From positions 1 through 22,927 of the forward strand of contig CAZPDM010000073.1 of NCBI GenBank assembly GCA_964585305.1: 22,927 nt of DNA, written 5' to 3'. Positions within the stretch are counted from its first letter, which is position 1. Every line of letters starts with the position of its first letter. This DNA comes from CAZPDM01 sp964585305. GTDB taxonomy: Bacteria; Planctomycetota; Uabimicrobiia; Uabimicrobiales; JABWCH01. The position numbers were made by a program, and so were the translations under genes. Below the pieces are notes generated by a model that made no database searches, was not told the DNA's origin, and saw only the letters and a program-made list of their open reading frames with translations. Below are positions 15,946 through 22,927 of the stretch, one piece after another.

Positions 15946-18900
15946 TTATTTCTCAACATTCTTGTAATCAACCATCTGTATCATGGCTTTAGAATTCTGG
16001 GATAATGCAATTTCTCGTGCTTTGTCCAGGTATAATTTTGCTTCCTCATTCATATTGGTTGCATGAGATAAACATGCCTTACGCCAATATACTTCTGCCT
16101 TGTAGAAAATTTTAGGATACTTATCTACCATAATCAAAGCTTGAGACATAATTTCGTTAGCTAACGAAATTTTTCCTTGTTCTTGGTAAGCTAATGCTAA
16201 AACAGACATCCATATAGGGGTTAATAATTCTGCTCCAAGTTTATAACGCACACTAAGTCCTTGTTCCATCTGTTGGATGCCTTCTACATATCGTTTTTGT
16301 CCAATCAGAGCATGGCTAACTAGCATTTTTGCAAAATTTGTCCAAAAGAAAAAACCTTTCTTTTCAGAAAGTTCCACAGCTTCTACACTATATTGCATGG
16401 ATAAATCCCATTGCTCTCGGAAATTATATAACCATGCTGCTTGACATAGTCCTCCTGCCAAGCTGTAGCTGTGAGAAATTTGACGAGCCAATTGGAGGGA
16501 TTCTTCACATTTTTTTTTCGCAGTAACTTCGTCTCCAAAAAGATTAGCCTGGTAAGAAAGTCTTGCTAGAGACATTACTCCAACATCAATATCCAGATTT
16601 AATGCAGCAGGAGGATATTTCTGAGGATCATATTTTGATAAAATATTATTCCAACATTCCAAGCTACCTTTAAAATCTCCAATAAAAAATAGTGAATTCC
16701 CCATAGCATGTTGAGCAGCCAACCACCAGGTTGTTTTATCTTTGGCTAAACCTATAAGCTGTTGAGCAATACGCTGCGATTTCGATACATCTGCCCGTAC
16801 AAAATAAAAGGACCATAGGCCACGTAAAACAGGAAATAAGGATTCCGCTTGTGGTTGTTTGAGAGCAAGCTCATAAGCATCTGCATAATGTTTTTGAACA
16901 TCACTGCTCGCATATCCTTTTGTCATAACTAAAGGAATTCCCATAGCAATTTGAATTTGCAATGTTTGCTGTTCCCGTTCTTTAATATTGGGAATTAGAT
17001 GAAGTAAATCTAAAGCATGTTGCAGATGATGAAGAGCCTCTATGCTTGCAGAACGGCGGATGCACAATTGCGCAGCTTCTTGCCAAAAACTAATCGCTTT
17101 CGCACAATTTGTTCCTTGTTCATAATGATATGCGATTACTTCCGGCTGTGTCTTGGCTAATCCTATATTTTCTAAAATTTCTCCAATTTTTTGATGGTAT
17201 TTTTGTTGGTCGCTTTTCACCAAAGATTGGTAAGCAGCTTCTTGGATTAAAAGATGTTTGAAAGTATATATTAAACAACCTGCTATAGCTTTGCGTTGTA
17301 GTAGTTGGGCATCCACCAAACTTGTTAAGTTAGGACAAAGTAATGTAAGATCCCAAAGTTTAATCCGGGCAAGCATACCTACGTCAAATTCTCGACCAAT
17401 GACAGAGGCTACTTGCAAAATTTCTTTGGAAATACTTCCTATACGATCCAACTTAGCCATAAGTAAGCCTTGGAGAGAATTAGGAATTGTAATAGTCGCA
17501 GGCTTGGATATTTCATTCTTACCATTTTTTAAAGTAACTACAGAGGACTCCAGCATCATTTTGGTAAGTTCTTCGATAAATAAGGGAATCCCGTCAGATT
17601 TAGTTATAATTTCTTCCATGAGTTCTTTAGATAATTCTTTATGATTAAGAAGAGAAGTGATCATATTCTGAGATTGTTTATGAGTTAAACGAGGGAGAGT
17701 AATATGTGTAGCATTAATATGGATTTTTAAATCTGGAGGAACATCTGAACGCGTAGTTAAAATTAAAAAAATTTTAGAGCTTTCTATATTGGAAAACAAT
17801 TTTTGTAAAAACTCTAATGAAGTGGGATCCCACCATTGTAGTTCTTTTCCAATCCATAATATTGGCTGCTTTTTGGCTATCTCTAACAATAGAGATAATA
17901 AAATTTCCTGTGTTTTTTGCTTTTGTTGCTGAGGAGAAATATCTGTATCTAATTGACTATTATTAGACAATTGACTGTTACTAGACAATTGAAATTTCAC
18001 TGTCAAATCTGTTGGTACAACATTATTATTTGAAATATTTTGTGTGGTGGTATTTGGAACTAGTAATGCAGATAAAAATGGAATAGCTTGTTCTAACTCC
18101 AAGTTATACTGGGATAAATTTGCTTCCATTTTAGCATAACGTTGGGTTGCGGTGTCTCCCTCTTGCCATCCAAATAAAGAGGGTAGCATGCTGGCTACAG
18201 CATACCATGCTGTGAATTGGCTATATGATGTTCCACGACATTCAGCTAAAAAATGGGGTTCCATGATTTGTTGCTTAAATTCTTCCACAAGTCGATTTTT
18301 ACCAATGCCTGGTTCCCCAGTAATAATCACAATTCGCCCACTTCCTTCAGTAACTTGCTCCCAACGTTGTTTTAAAAGCCCAAGCTCCTGTTCACGTCCC
18401 AGAAGAGGCGTCATGTTGGACATTGGACTTGTCTGGATATCTTGCTTTCTTAATGCAATAACCTGATAAACAGGTATAGGTGCAGATAATCCACGTAGAG
18501 AGTAATTCCCAGCCAATTTTACTTCAAATTGTGAAGATAACAATTGGTGAATATCATGGCTGATTAACACTTGATTTTGGCTTAAATCTTTGATTCCAGA
18601 GGCTAGGTTGGGACATTCTCCTAAAGCAATTTTACGCCCTTTACGATCGCCCATAATCACTGGTCCGCTGTGTATTCCTATGCGGATAATACAAGCAAAA
18701 TTAGCTGATTGTGTACAAGTTTGCAATTGTTGAAACAGAGCAAGACTAGCAGCAATAGCTCGATAGGCATCATCTTCATGCGCAGTAGGATATCCAAAAT
18801 ATAGTAAGAAGGTCCCATCTAAAGACTGTACTAATGAACCTTCCCAATTTTGAGCCGCTTGAATACATATAGCTTCTACCTGACTAAGTATTTTGTCCCA

Positions 18901-20067
18901 TTGTTTAGGATTAGCATTTTCTAACCATCCTTGTTCTTGACTAATTTCACAGCATAAAATAGTTAAGTGACGGCGTTCTGAAGTATGAATAGGGGAAGTA
19001 TTGAGATAGTTACTTGGGGCAGATTTATTTGCTTCCAATACGGTCATTGAGGAATCTACGGACAATCCTTGCTCAAAAGATAATTGTTCTGTATTTGTTA
19101 TAGAGTTAGTTAGAACAGTTTTATTAAAATCGTCTAAAGATTGTTCCGATTTTTTTAGGGAAGAAATAGTAGAAGATGGTATAGGAGTAGAGATAGAGGA
19201 TACTGGAGTTTCTAAATTCCAAACAGGGGCAATGCCATAATTGGGTAAAAGTGGAGACAAATCTATCAATACCTGTTCTAGACTGCCATAGCGATCAGGA
19301 GGTTGTCGAGCCATCATCTTAAGAACAATTTTTTCTAATTCCACTGGAATTTCGGGCCGAATTTTTCTAGGAAGCTCAAATTTCCCTTGTATGTGCTTGA
19401 GTAAAAGACTCATAGTGTTTTCACTGGTAAATGGCAATTTCCCTGTAAGTATATGATATAATGTTACTCCCAAAGAGTAAATATCGCTTCTCTCATCGCT
19501 TTCTTCTCCATTGCATTGCTCCGGCGACATATATTGAGGAGTCCCCAGAATTTGTCCAGCTTGTGTTAAATTGGAAGATTGTTGGAATGACTTAGCCAAT
19601 CCAAAATCTGTAATTTTAACTTGTCTTTTAGGTGTTACCAAAATATTTTCTGGTTTAATATCCCGATGTACAATCCCTACTTCATGGGCTTTTTGTAATC
19701 CCATGATAATTTGATATAGATACGAAACACCCCATCGAATTTCCAATGGAGATTGATCTTTAAGAATTTGCGCTAAACTTTGCCCTGCAACAAATTCCAT
19801 TTGGATAAAATACAACCCATTTTCCTGGGCTACCTGCAATACTCTTACAACATAAGGGCTATCAATCTTTGCTGCGGCTCTTGCTTCCAAAAAGAAACGC
19901 CGAACAATTTCTTCGGAAGTAATCCAATTTGGATTCAGAATTTTAACAGCAACTGAAATATCTAAACCAAGATGATGTCCTAAATAGACGCTTCCCATGC
20001 CTCCTCGACCAAGTAACTTTTCAATGCGACAGTTACCGATAGTTTTTTGGATTAAGTCATCTAACAT
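15946..20067 (-). CDS. Giant Ser/Thr kinase with cyclase-like, ATPase and TPR domains
   Basis: A 1373-residue soluble signalling protein. The N-terminal Hanks-type Ser/Thr kinase (about 13-275) looks fully active: GRGGMGSVYLG, Lys42 in VAVKIL, Glu61, HRDIKPEN at 134-141 and DFG at 154-156. A Ser/Thr-rich linker leads to a class III nucleotide cyclase-like domain (about 365-535: LTILCCEIS, LDGTFLLYFGYPTAHEDDAYRA, RIGIHSGPVIMG). In it the first metal Asp appears as Glu and the usual NLAARL has become NLASGI. A STAND/AAA-type ATPase follows with Walker A GEPGIGKNR at about 583 (Asn for Ser/Thr) and a Walker B region LWIGKELQWWD in place of the usual ED-L-H-W-x-D. About 900-1370 is a helical TPR-like tail. 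Such proteins phosphorylate targets in response to signals sensed by the C-terminal part. It has an AAGGA ribosome binding site and a good promoter, and converges with the pseudokinase/FGE gene. Confidence 0.92.
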   Translation of the reverse strand: MLDDLIQKTIGNCRIEKLLGRGGMGSVYLGHHLGLDISVAVKILNPNWITSEEIVRRFFLEARAAAKIDSPYVVRVLQVAQENGLYFIQMEFVAGQSLAQILKDQSPLEIRWGVSYLYQIIMGLQKAHEVGIVHRDIKPENILVTPKRQVKITDFGLAKSFQQSSNLTQAGQILGTPQYMSPEQCNGEESDERSDIYSLGVTLYHILTGKLPFTSENTMSLLLKHIQGKFELPRKIRPEIPVELEKIVLKMMARQPPDRYGSLEQVLIDLSPLLPNYGIAPVWNLETPVSSISTPIPSSTISSLKKSEQSLDDFNKTVLTNSITNTEQLSFEQGLSVDSSMTVLEANKSAPSNYLNTSPIHTSERRHLTILCCEISQEQGWLENANPKQWDKILSQVEAICIQAAQNWEGSLVQSLDGTFLLYFGYPTAHEDDAYRAIAASLALFQQLQTCTQSANFACIIRIGIHSGPVIMGDRKGRKIALGECPNLASGIKDLSQNQVLISHDIHQLLSSQFEVKLAGNYSLRGLSAPIPVYQVIALRKQDIQTSPMSNMTPLLGREQELGLLKQRWEQVTEGSGRIVIITGEPGIGKNRLVEEFKQQIMEPHFLAECRGTSYSQFTAWYAVASMLPSLFGWQEGDTATQRYAKMEANLSQYNLELEQAIPFLSALLVPNTTTQNISNNNVVPTDLTVKFQLSSNSQLSNNSQLDTDISPQQQKQKTQEILLSLLLEIAKKQPILWIGKELQWWDPTSLEFLQKLFSNIESSKIFLILTTRSDVPPDLKIHINATHITLPRLTHKQSQNMITSLLNHKELSKELMEEIITKSDGIPLFIEELTKMMLESSVVTLKNGKNEISKPATITIPNSLQGLLMAKLDRIGSISKEILQVASVIGREFDVGMLARIKLWDLTLLCPNLTSLVDAQLLQRKAIAGCLIYTFKHLLIQEAAYQSLVKSDQQKYHQKIGEILENIGLAKTQPEVIAYHYEQGTNCAKAISFWQEAAQLCIRRSASIEALHHLQHALDLLHLIPNIKEREQQTLQIQIAMGIPLVMTKGYASSDVQKHYADAYELALKQPQAESLFPVLRGLWSFYFVRADVSKSQRIAQQLIGLAKDKTTWWLAAQHAMGNSLFFIGDFKGSLECWNNILSKYDPQKYPPAALNLDIDVGVMSLARLSYQANLFGDEVTAKKKCEESLQLARQISHSYSLAGGLCQAAWLYNFREQWDLSMQYSVEAVELSEKKGFFFWTNFAKMLVSHALIGQKRYVEGIQQMEQGLSVRYKLGAELLTPIWMSVLALAYQEQGKISLANEIMSQALIMVDKYPKIFYKAEVYWRKACLSHATNMNEEAKLYLDKAREIALSQNSKAMIQMVDYKNVEK

Positions 20068-20204
20068 AATTAAGGAGTCCTTTCAATTTTTATAAATAAA
20101 TGAAGGTAAAATCGCTCCTTTTTGTAACGAATATAGAAAAAAAATGCTATTTGAACAGATCGAACTGAATATTCTAGTGATATTGTTAATTTAACAAGAA
20201 GATG

Positions 20205-20234
20205 ATTCTATCATAATTGTTATTCAAATGACAA
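20205..20234 (-). promoter_or_regulatory. Promoter of the giant kinase gene
   Basis: On the minus strand, -35 TTGTCA (complement of 20229-20234, 5/6 match) is separated by 18 bases from -10 TAGAAT (complement of 20205-20210), with an extended TG (TGATAGAAT). The leader would be about 130 bases. It is the best-formed promoter in the window. Confidence 0.6.
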
Positions 20235-20242
20235 AGAAAATC

Positions 20243-20277
20243 AAAAAAGACGCCAATCCCTTTATTTTAAAGGATTG
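20243..20277 (-). terminator. Intrinsic terminator after the caspase gene
   Basis: On the minus strand, CAATCCTTTA pairs with TAAAGGGATTG with one bulged base (complement of 20254-20277). Four bases later comes TCTTTTTTG. It follows the caspase stop codon by about 17 bases and separates that gene from the kinase promoter. Confidence 0.6.
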
Positions 20278-20294
20278 CTTAATTTCAGAACAGC

Positions 20295-22454
20295 CTATCG
20301 TTGAGAGAATATCCTAAAACAAAGATAATCATGGCGATAACTTACCCCATAGTAATTACGATGTGCAGAACGACAGTTTCTTGCATCGTTGTTCCATGAA
20401 CCACCACGAAAAACTCGGCTACCATCTTTTATATCTTTATACTGACTTATCACAATATCTTTGGGATGATGAATAATAGGAGAATATGTCTTAAATTCAT
20501 CTATACACCATTCCCAAACATTTCCATGCATATCATAAAGCCCCCAGGCATTTTGATTACTTAAAGAGCCACAATGCACTGTTTTTTTTCTATATTCTCC
20601 TTTTGCTGCGTTATCATAAGAATAATTTCCATTATAATTTATTTCATTCGAGGAAACATTTGGGCCTATATTAAATGCTGTAGTTGTTCCTGCACGACAG
20701 CCATATTCCCATTCTATTTCTAATGGCAATCGAAATTCTTTTCCTGTTTTTTCCGTCAGCTTTATGCAATAATCTCTTGCATCTAACCATGAAACACCTT
20801 CTACTGGAAATTTACTATCTCCTGTAAAATTTGACGGGTTATTTCTCATAATCGCTTGCCATTGCTCTTGTGTTACTTCTGTTTCACTTAGATAAAATCC
20901 TTCTGCGATTACTATACGCATTTGCAATTCACTACCACCACGTGCTAGTTCATTATCAGGACTCCCTATTAAATACGCGCCTGGCGGAATCAATCTTAAT
21001 GTTATGCTCACTTTTTCTTTTGAGAACCAACCAGTTCTAATATCTCCTATTTCTATTTCTTTACGCACTTCCAAATTTTTTGCTTTTGCATAGCCCTCTT
21101 GATATATCTTTGCATACTTCATCTGATCTTGCCAAGATAATTTTTTCCAGATTGATGTTGTCATATCTAAAATATATTCGCCATCCTCTTGCACACAGCA
21201 TGTATTCCATATATTTTCTGGCAATCCATAAATTTGTACTGATGCGAGGGAATTCTTTATCGGCTCCGAAGGCTTCTTTATCGGCTCCGAAGGCTTCTTT
21301 ATCGGCTCTGAAGGCTTCTTTATCGGCTCTGATGAATTTCGATTGCTATACATTTCTGCTCGTTCTAATAATGTTCTTTGCCTATCTATGTAATTACTCG
21401 CCTTTACCAATTCGTTTTCCAATGTTTCATAAAATAATTTTTGCTTATATTCTTTTTCATATTTCCCTATATCGTTTTCTATTTTTTTATATTTCTTCAC
21501 CAATGCTTCTGCTTGCAAAGCATATCTGTCAAATTCCTTTTGAGTAATTGCTTTGCTTACTCTCGGTAAGCCTGACAATTTTACTAATTCATTTACTTTA
21601 TTTTTGATTCTTTCTTTTTCTTGTTTCATCTTTGTTTCTAGAGGATCTTCTTTGATAAAATAAAACTTTCCTATTTTATTACTCAAATATGTTGGCAATT
21701 GTTTTTCCTGGCTTATCTTATATACATCTTCTTTTACATTATCCATAATTTGATCTATTTCTATTCCAGGCTTTTCCATTTCTTGTATTAAGCTATTGCT
21801 AAAAAATCCTATTATTGCTTCTTGCCCTTCATCTGCGGCCATCATCACTGATACCCCTCGCGGCGGAGTAATAGGGGCGAACTTTTCTATTGCATTTCCT
21901 GTTGTGTGAACTCTACATGCTTCTATCATTATCAATGTAAATTGAGGACCTGTACTTCTCAACACATCAATTACTTCATTTAAATTTATCCCATAGTTAG
22001 ATAATGTTCCTACATAAGAGCCATATCGTTTTTTTATATCTCTTGGTAAAAGATAATTCTTTTTATTTGAATCCATCACTCCATGTCCTGTGAAAAAAAA
22101 CGTTACTACTTCCACAAATTGCGTCTTTTTGCTTTCTTCTATTGAATTATCTTTACTGTCTTCTTCTGCACGAATATTATGATTTTGAACACTTTTCCAA
22201 AACTTTTCAAATGCTGTGTCAAATTCTTTTCGTGTTGGGTTCTTTAAAATTGTGAGCAATTCCTTTGAAAATCCTACTTTCATCAATGAATTTGCTACTT
22301 TTTCAGCATTTTCTACTGGACCCCTAATATCTAGTTCATTATCTTCATAATCCCCTACTCCTACTACAAACGCATATCTAGTCCCTTGCTGCGCAAATGG
22401 ACATATTGCAGATACAACTATTAGCAACATCAAAACAATATTCAATTTCATCAT
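20295..22454 (-). CDS. Secreted caspase-family (C14) protease with C-terminal FGE-like domain
   Basis: The 719-residue protein starts with a signal peptide (MMKLNIVLMLLIVVSAICPF) lacking a canonical lipobox, so it should act outside the cytoplasm. Residues 26-275 are a caspase/metacaspase domain: RYAFVVGVGDYED, catalytic His124 in FFFTGHG and Cys180 in IMIEACR. About 285-375 is a charged coiled coil. Four SEPIKKP repeats (about 374-400) act as a linker. From about 490 to the end lies an FGE/SUMF1 domain (PPGAYLIGSPDNE, FYLSETEVTQEQWQAIM, PVEGVSWLDARDYC, FRLPLEIEWEYGCRAG, WGLYDMHGNVWEWC, RVFRGGSWNN). Only the second FGE cysteine position is occupied (NCRSAHR), so formylglycine synthesis is unlikely and a ligand-binding role more probable. 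The last 30 codons look like a hypervariable region. It has a good ribosome binding site (TAGGAG, six bases before the ATG). Caspase-FGE fusions are known in planctomycetes and cyanobacteria. Confidence 0.9.
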   Translation of the reverse strand: MMKLNIVLMLLIVVSAICPFAQQGTRYAFVVGVGDYEDNELDIRGPVENAEKVANSLMKVGFSKELLTILKNPTRKEFDTAFEKFWKSVQNHNIRAEEDSKDNSIEESKKTQFVEVVTFFFTGHGVMDSNKKNYLLPRDIKKRYGSYVGTLSNYGINLNEVIDVLRSTGPQFTLIMIEACRVHTTGNAIEKFAPITPPRGVSVMMAADEGQEAIIGFFSNSLIQEMEKPGIEIDQIMDNVKEDVYKISQEKQLPTYLSNKIGKFYFIKEDPLETKMKQEKERIKNKVNELVKLSGLPRVSKAITQKEFDRYALQAEALVKKYKKIENDIGKYEKEYKQKLFYETLENELVKASNYIDRQRTLLERAEMYSNRNSSEPIKKPSEPIKKPSEPIKKPSEPIKNSLASVQIYGLPENIWNTCCVQEDGEYILDMTTSIWKKLSWQDQMKYAKIYQEGYAKAKNLEVRKEIEIGDIRTGWFSKEKVSITLRLIPPGAYLIGSPDNELARGGSELQMRIVIAEGFYLSETEVTQEQWQAIMRNNPSNFTGDSKFPVEGVSWLDARDYCIKLTEKTGKEFRLPLEIEWEYGCRAGTTTAFNIGPNVSSNEINYNGNYSYDNAAKGEYRKKTVHCGSLSNQNAWGLYDMHGNVWEWCIDEFKTYSPIIHHPKDIVISQYKDIKDGSRVFRGGSWNNDARNCRSAHRNYYGVSYRHDYLCFRIFSQR
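20319..20396 (-). other. Putative DGR-type variable region at the end of the caspase-FGE gene
   Basis: Read on the minus strand after GGSW, the codons are AAC AAC GAT, then AAC, CAT, AAT TAC TAT, AGT TAT, CAT GAT TAT CTT TGT, alternating with invariant GCA, AGA, TGT CGT TCT GCA, CGT and CGC. Fifteen codons end in a pyrimidine with all four bases appearing in the first two positions. That is what adenine-specific mutagenesis of AAY codons in a template repeat produces. The place, the last strand-loop of an FGE fold ending in CFR-I, is where diversity-generating retroelements (DGRs) diversify such proteins. No template repeat or reverse transcriptase is in the window, so this is inference. Confidence 0.4.
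21253..21332 (-). repeat. 21-bp tandem repeat coding for SEPIKKP, 3.8 copies
   Basis: Units begin at 21253, 21274, 21295 and 21316 and are nearly identical; two have CTCCGAA and two CTCTGAA at the same place. Each codes for seven residues (SEPIKKP). They form a rigid Pro/Lys linker between the coiled coil and the FGE-like part of the caspase protein, and copy number may vary by slippage. Confidence 0.9.
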
Positions 22455-22566
22455 CTGCTTCTCCTACATCAAACAAAATTTAAAAAAAATAATACTTCCT
22501 TCTGACTTGGTGAATTCGGAATTTTCACTCAAAAAACATGATAGAAATTGACTAATCCGTCTTTCT

Positions 22567-22887
22567 TTAATTTTTTTTAATAGCTTTGCGGCGATCAGTT
22601 CGTATATGAGTTTCCATCATCTTCTGTGTCCGCTCCAACTCTGCAATTAAAGTTTTTTCATCGGGTAAACCTGTTTGATATTCTGCTGTCAATACTTTGT
22701 TTGGAAATCCTTCTAATGGATAGTGAGCAACGGCTTCATCTTTATGAGCACAAAGAATTAAACCTACAGGTGGATTTTCATGGGGATGCGTCCAGTGTTC
22801 TTTGGCATAATTGAGATACAAATGCATTTGGCCTACATCCGCATGAGTAAATTTTCCAATCTTTAAGTCCACGGTGACATACCTCAT
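22567..22887 (-). CDS. C-terminal fragment of a DUF1016/YhcG-type PDDEXK nuclease
   Basis: The 106 residues match the end of the DUF1016 nuclease domain: VTVDLKIGKF (Asp and Lys of the ExK-like motif), GQMHLYLNYAKEH, ENPPVGLILCAHKDEAVAHY, KVLTAEYQTGLPDEKTLIAEL. Full-length members have about 330-380 residues with a winged-helix N-terminal part, which is missing here. Upstream on the same frame there are only 12 more codons before a TAG (complement of 22924-22926), and these (RYFLVEASWLA) do not look like the family; none of the other frames does either. The initial ATG lies inside a palindrome and has no ribosome binding site. The gene is therefore a 5'-truncated remnant, or is interrupted at a repeat at the contig edge. 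Family members often travel with restriction-modification and mobile genes. Confidence 0.7.
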   Translation of the reverse strand: MRYVTVDLKIGKFTHADVGQMHLYLNYAKEHWTHPHENPPVGLILCAHKDEAVAHYPLEGFPNKVLTAEYQTGLPDEKTLIAELERTQKMMETHIRTDRRKAIKKN

Positions 22888-22901
22888 GGCAAGCCATGAG
22901 G
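22882..22901. repeat. Perfect 9-bp palindrome at the break point of the nuclease gene
   Basis: CCTCATGGC (22882-22890), two bases AA, then GCCATGAGG (22893-22901). It spans the point where similarity to the DUF1016 family stops. It could be the end hairpin of an IS200/IS605-like or miniature element, or a dispersed repeat that ended the assembly. No transposase is visible in the window. Confidence 0.6.
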
Positions 22902-22927
22902 CTTCGACAAGAAAATACCTGGACTAA

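Noticed and set aside
17258..17644. Open frame opposite the giant kinase gene (128 codons)
   Set aside because: It lies wholly within the well-supported kinase-cyclase-ATPase-TPR gene on the other strand and shows no domain or ribosome binding site.
21080..21547. Open frame opposite the caspase gene (155 codons)
   Set aside because: It is the antisense shadow of the coiled coil and repeat linker; its SAPKASL repeats are just the reverse reading of the SEPIKKP repeat.
1..22927. CRISPR array or integrated prophage
   Set aside because: No regularly spaced direct repeats with unique spacers, and no integrase, transposase, phage structural or cas genes are present.

Overview
The window is strongly AT-rich bacterial DNA. 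It carries twelve protein-coding genes, or parts of genes, separated by short non-coding gaps; none of the gaps reaches 300 bases. I infer a Gram-negative-type bacterium with large regulatory genes, most likely a member of the Planctomycetota/PVC group. The grounds are the gene content: a giant Ser/Thr kinase-cyclase-ATPase-TPR protein, two formylglycine-generating-enzyme-like (FGE/SUMF1) proteins, a secreted caspase, HEAT and TPR proteins, and several large orphan proteins. No rRNA or other phylogenetic marker is present, so this placement is tentative. Both ends cut into genes, so the window may be a whole contig.

Left part (1-7340): the 3' part of an SMP-30/gluconolactonase-type gene ends at a bidirectional terminator shared with a convergent gene. 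That second gene encodes a signal-peptide protein with repeated W-x-x-x-PLF-like strands. Divergent from it is a largely disordered, charged protein. Next comes a compact pseudoknotted RNA element lying directly in front of a 2-oxoglutarate dehydrogenase E2 gene (sucB). sucB is followed after 15 bases by a membrane-anchored HEAT-repeat protein, and a good intrinsic terminator closes this probable two-gene operon.

Middle part (7400-13500): a TPR protein, a prolipoprotein diacylglyceryl transferase (Lgt) whose N-terminal half looks duplicated, and a 1198-residue orphan that seems to be built from about six degenerate modules vaguely like the GrpE head. Extended -10 promoters of the form TGATANAAT precede several genes. 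Three long, nearly perfect hairpins without T-tracts sit in the gaps.

Right part (13564-22927): a signalling cluster. A membrane-spanning pseudokinase/FGE-like fusion faces, convergently, a giant Ser/Thr kinase with a degenerate cyclase domain, a degenerate ATPase and a TPR tail. Behind the kinase gene lies a secreted caspase (His124/Cys180 dyad) fused to an FGE-like C-terminus. The last 80 bases of that domain have the codon pattern of a diversity-generating-retroelement variable region, although no reverse transcriptase or template repeat is in the window. The right edge holds a fragment of a DUF1016 (YhcG-type) nuclease next to a short perfect palindrome.

The candidates for undescribed biology are the pseudoknot RNA before sucB, the modular 1198-residue protein with its neighbouring pseudokinase, the duplicated Lgt, and the putatively diversified caspase.
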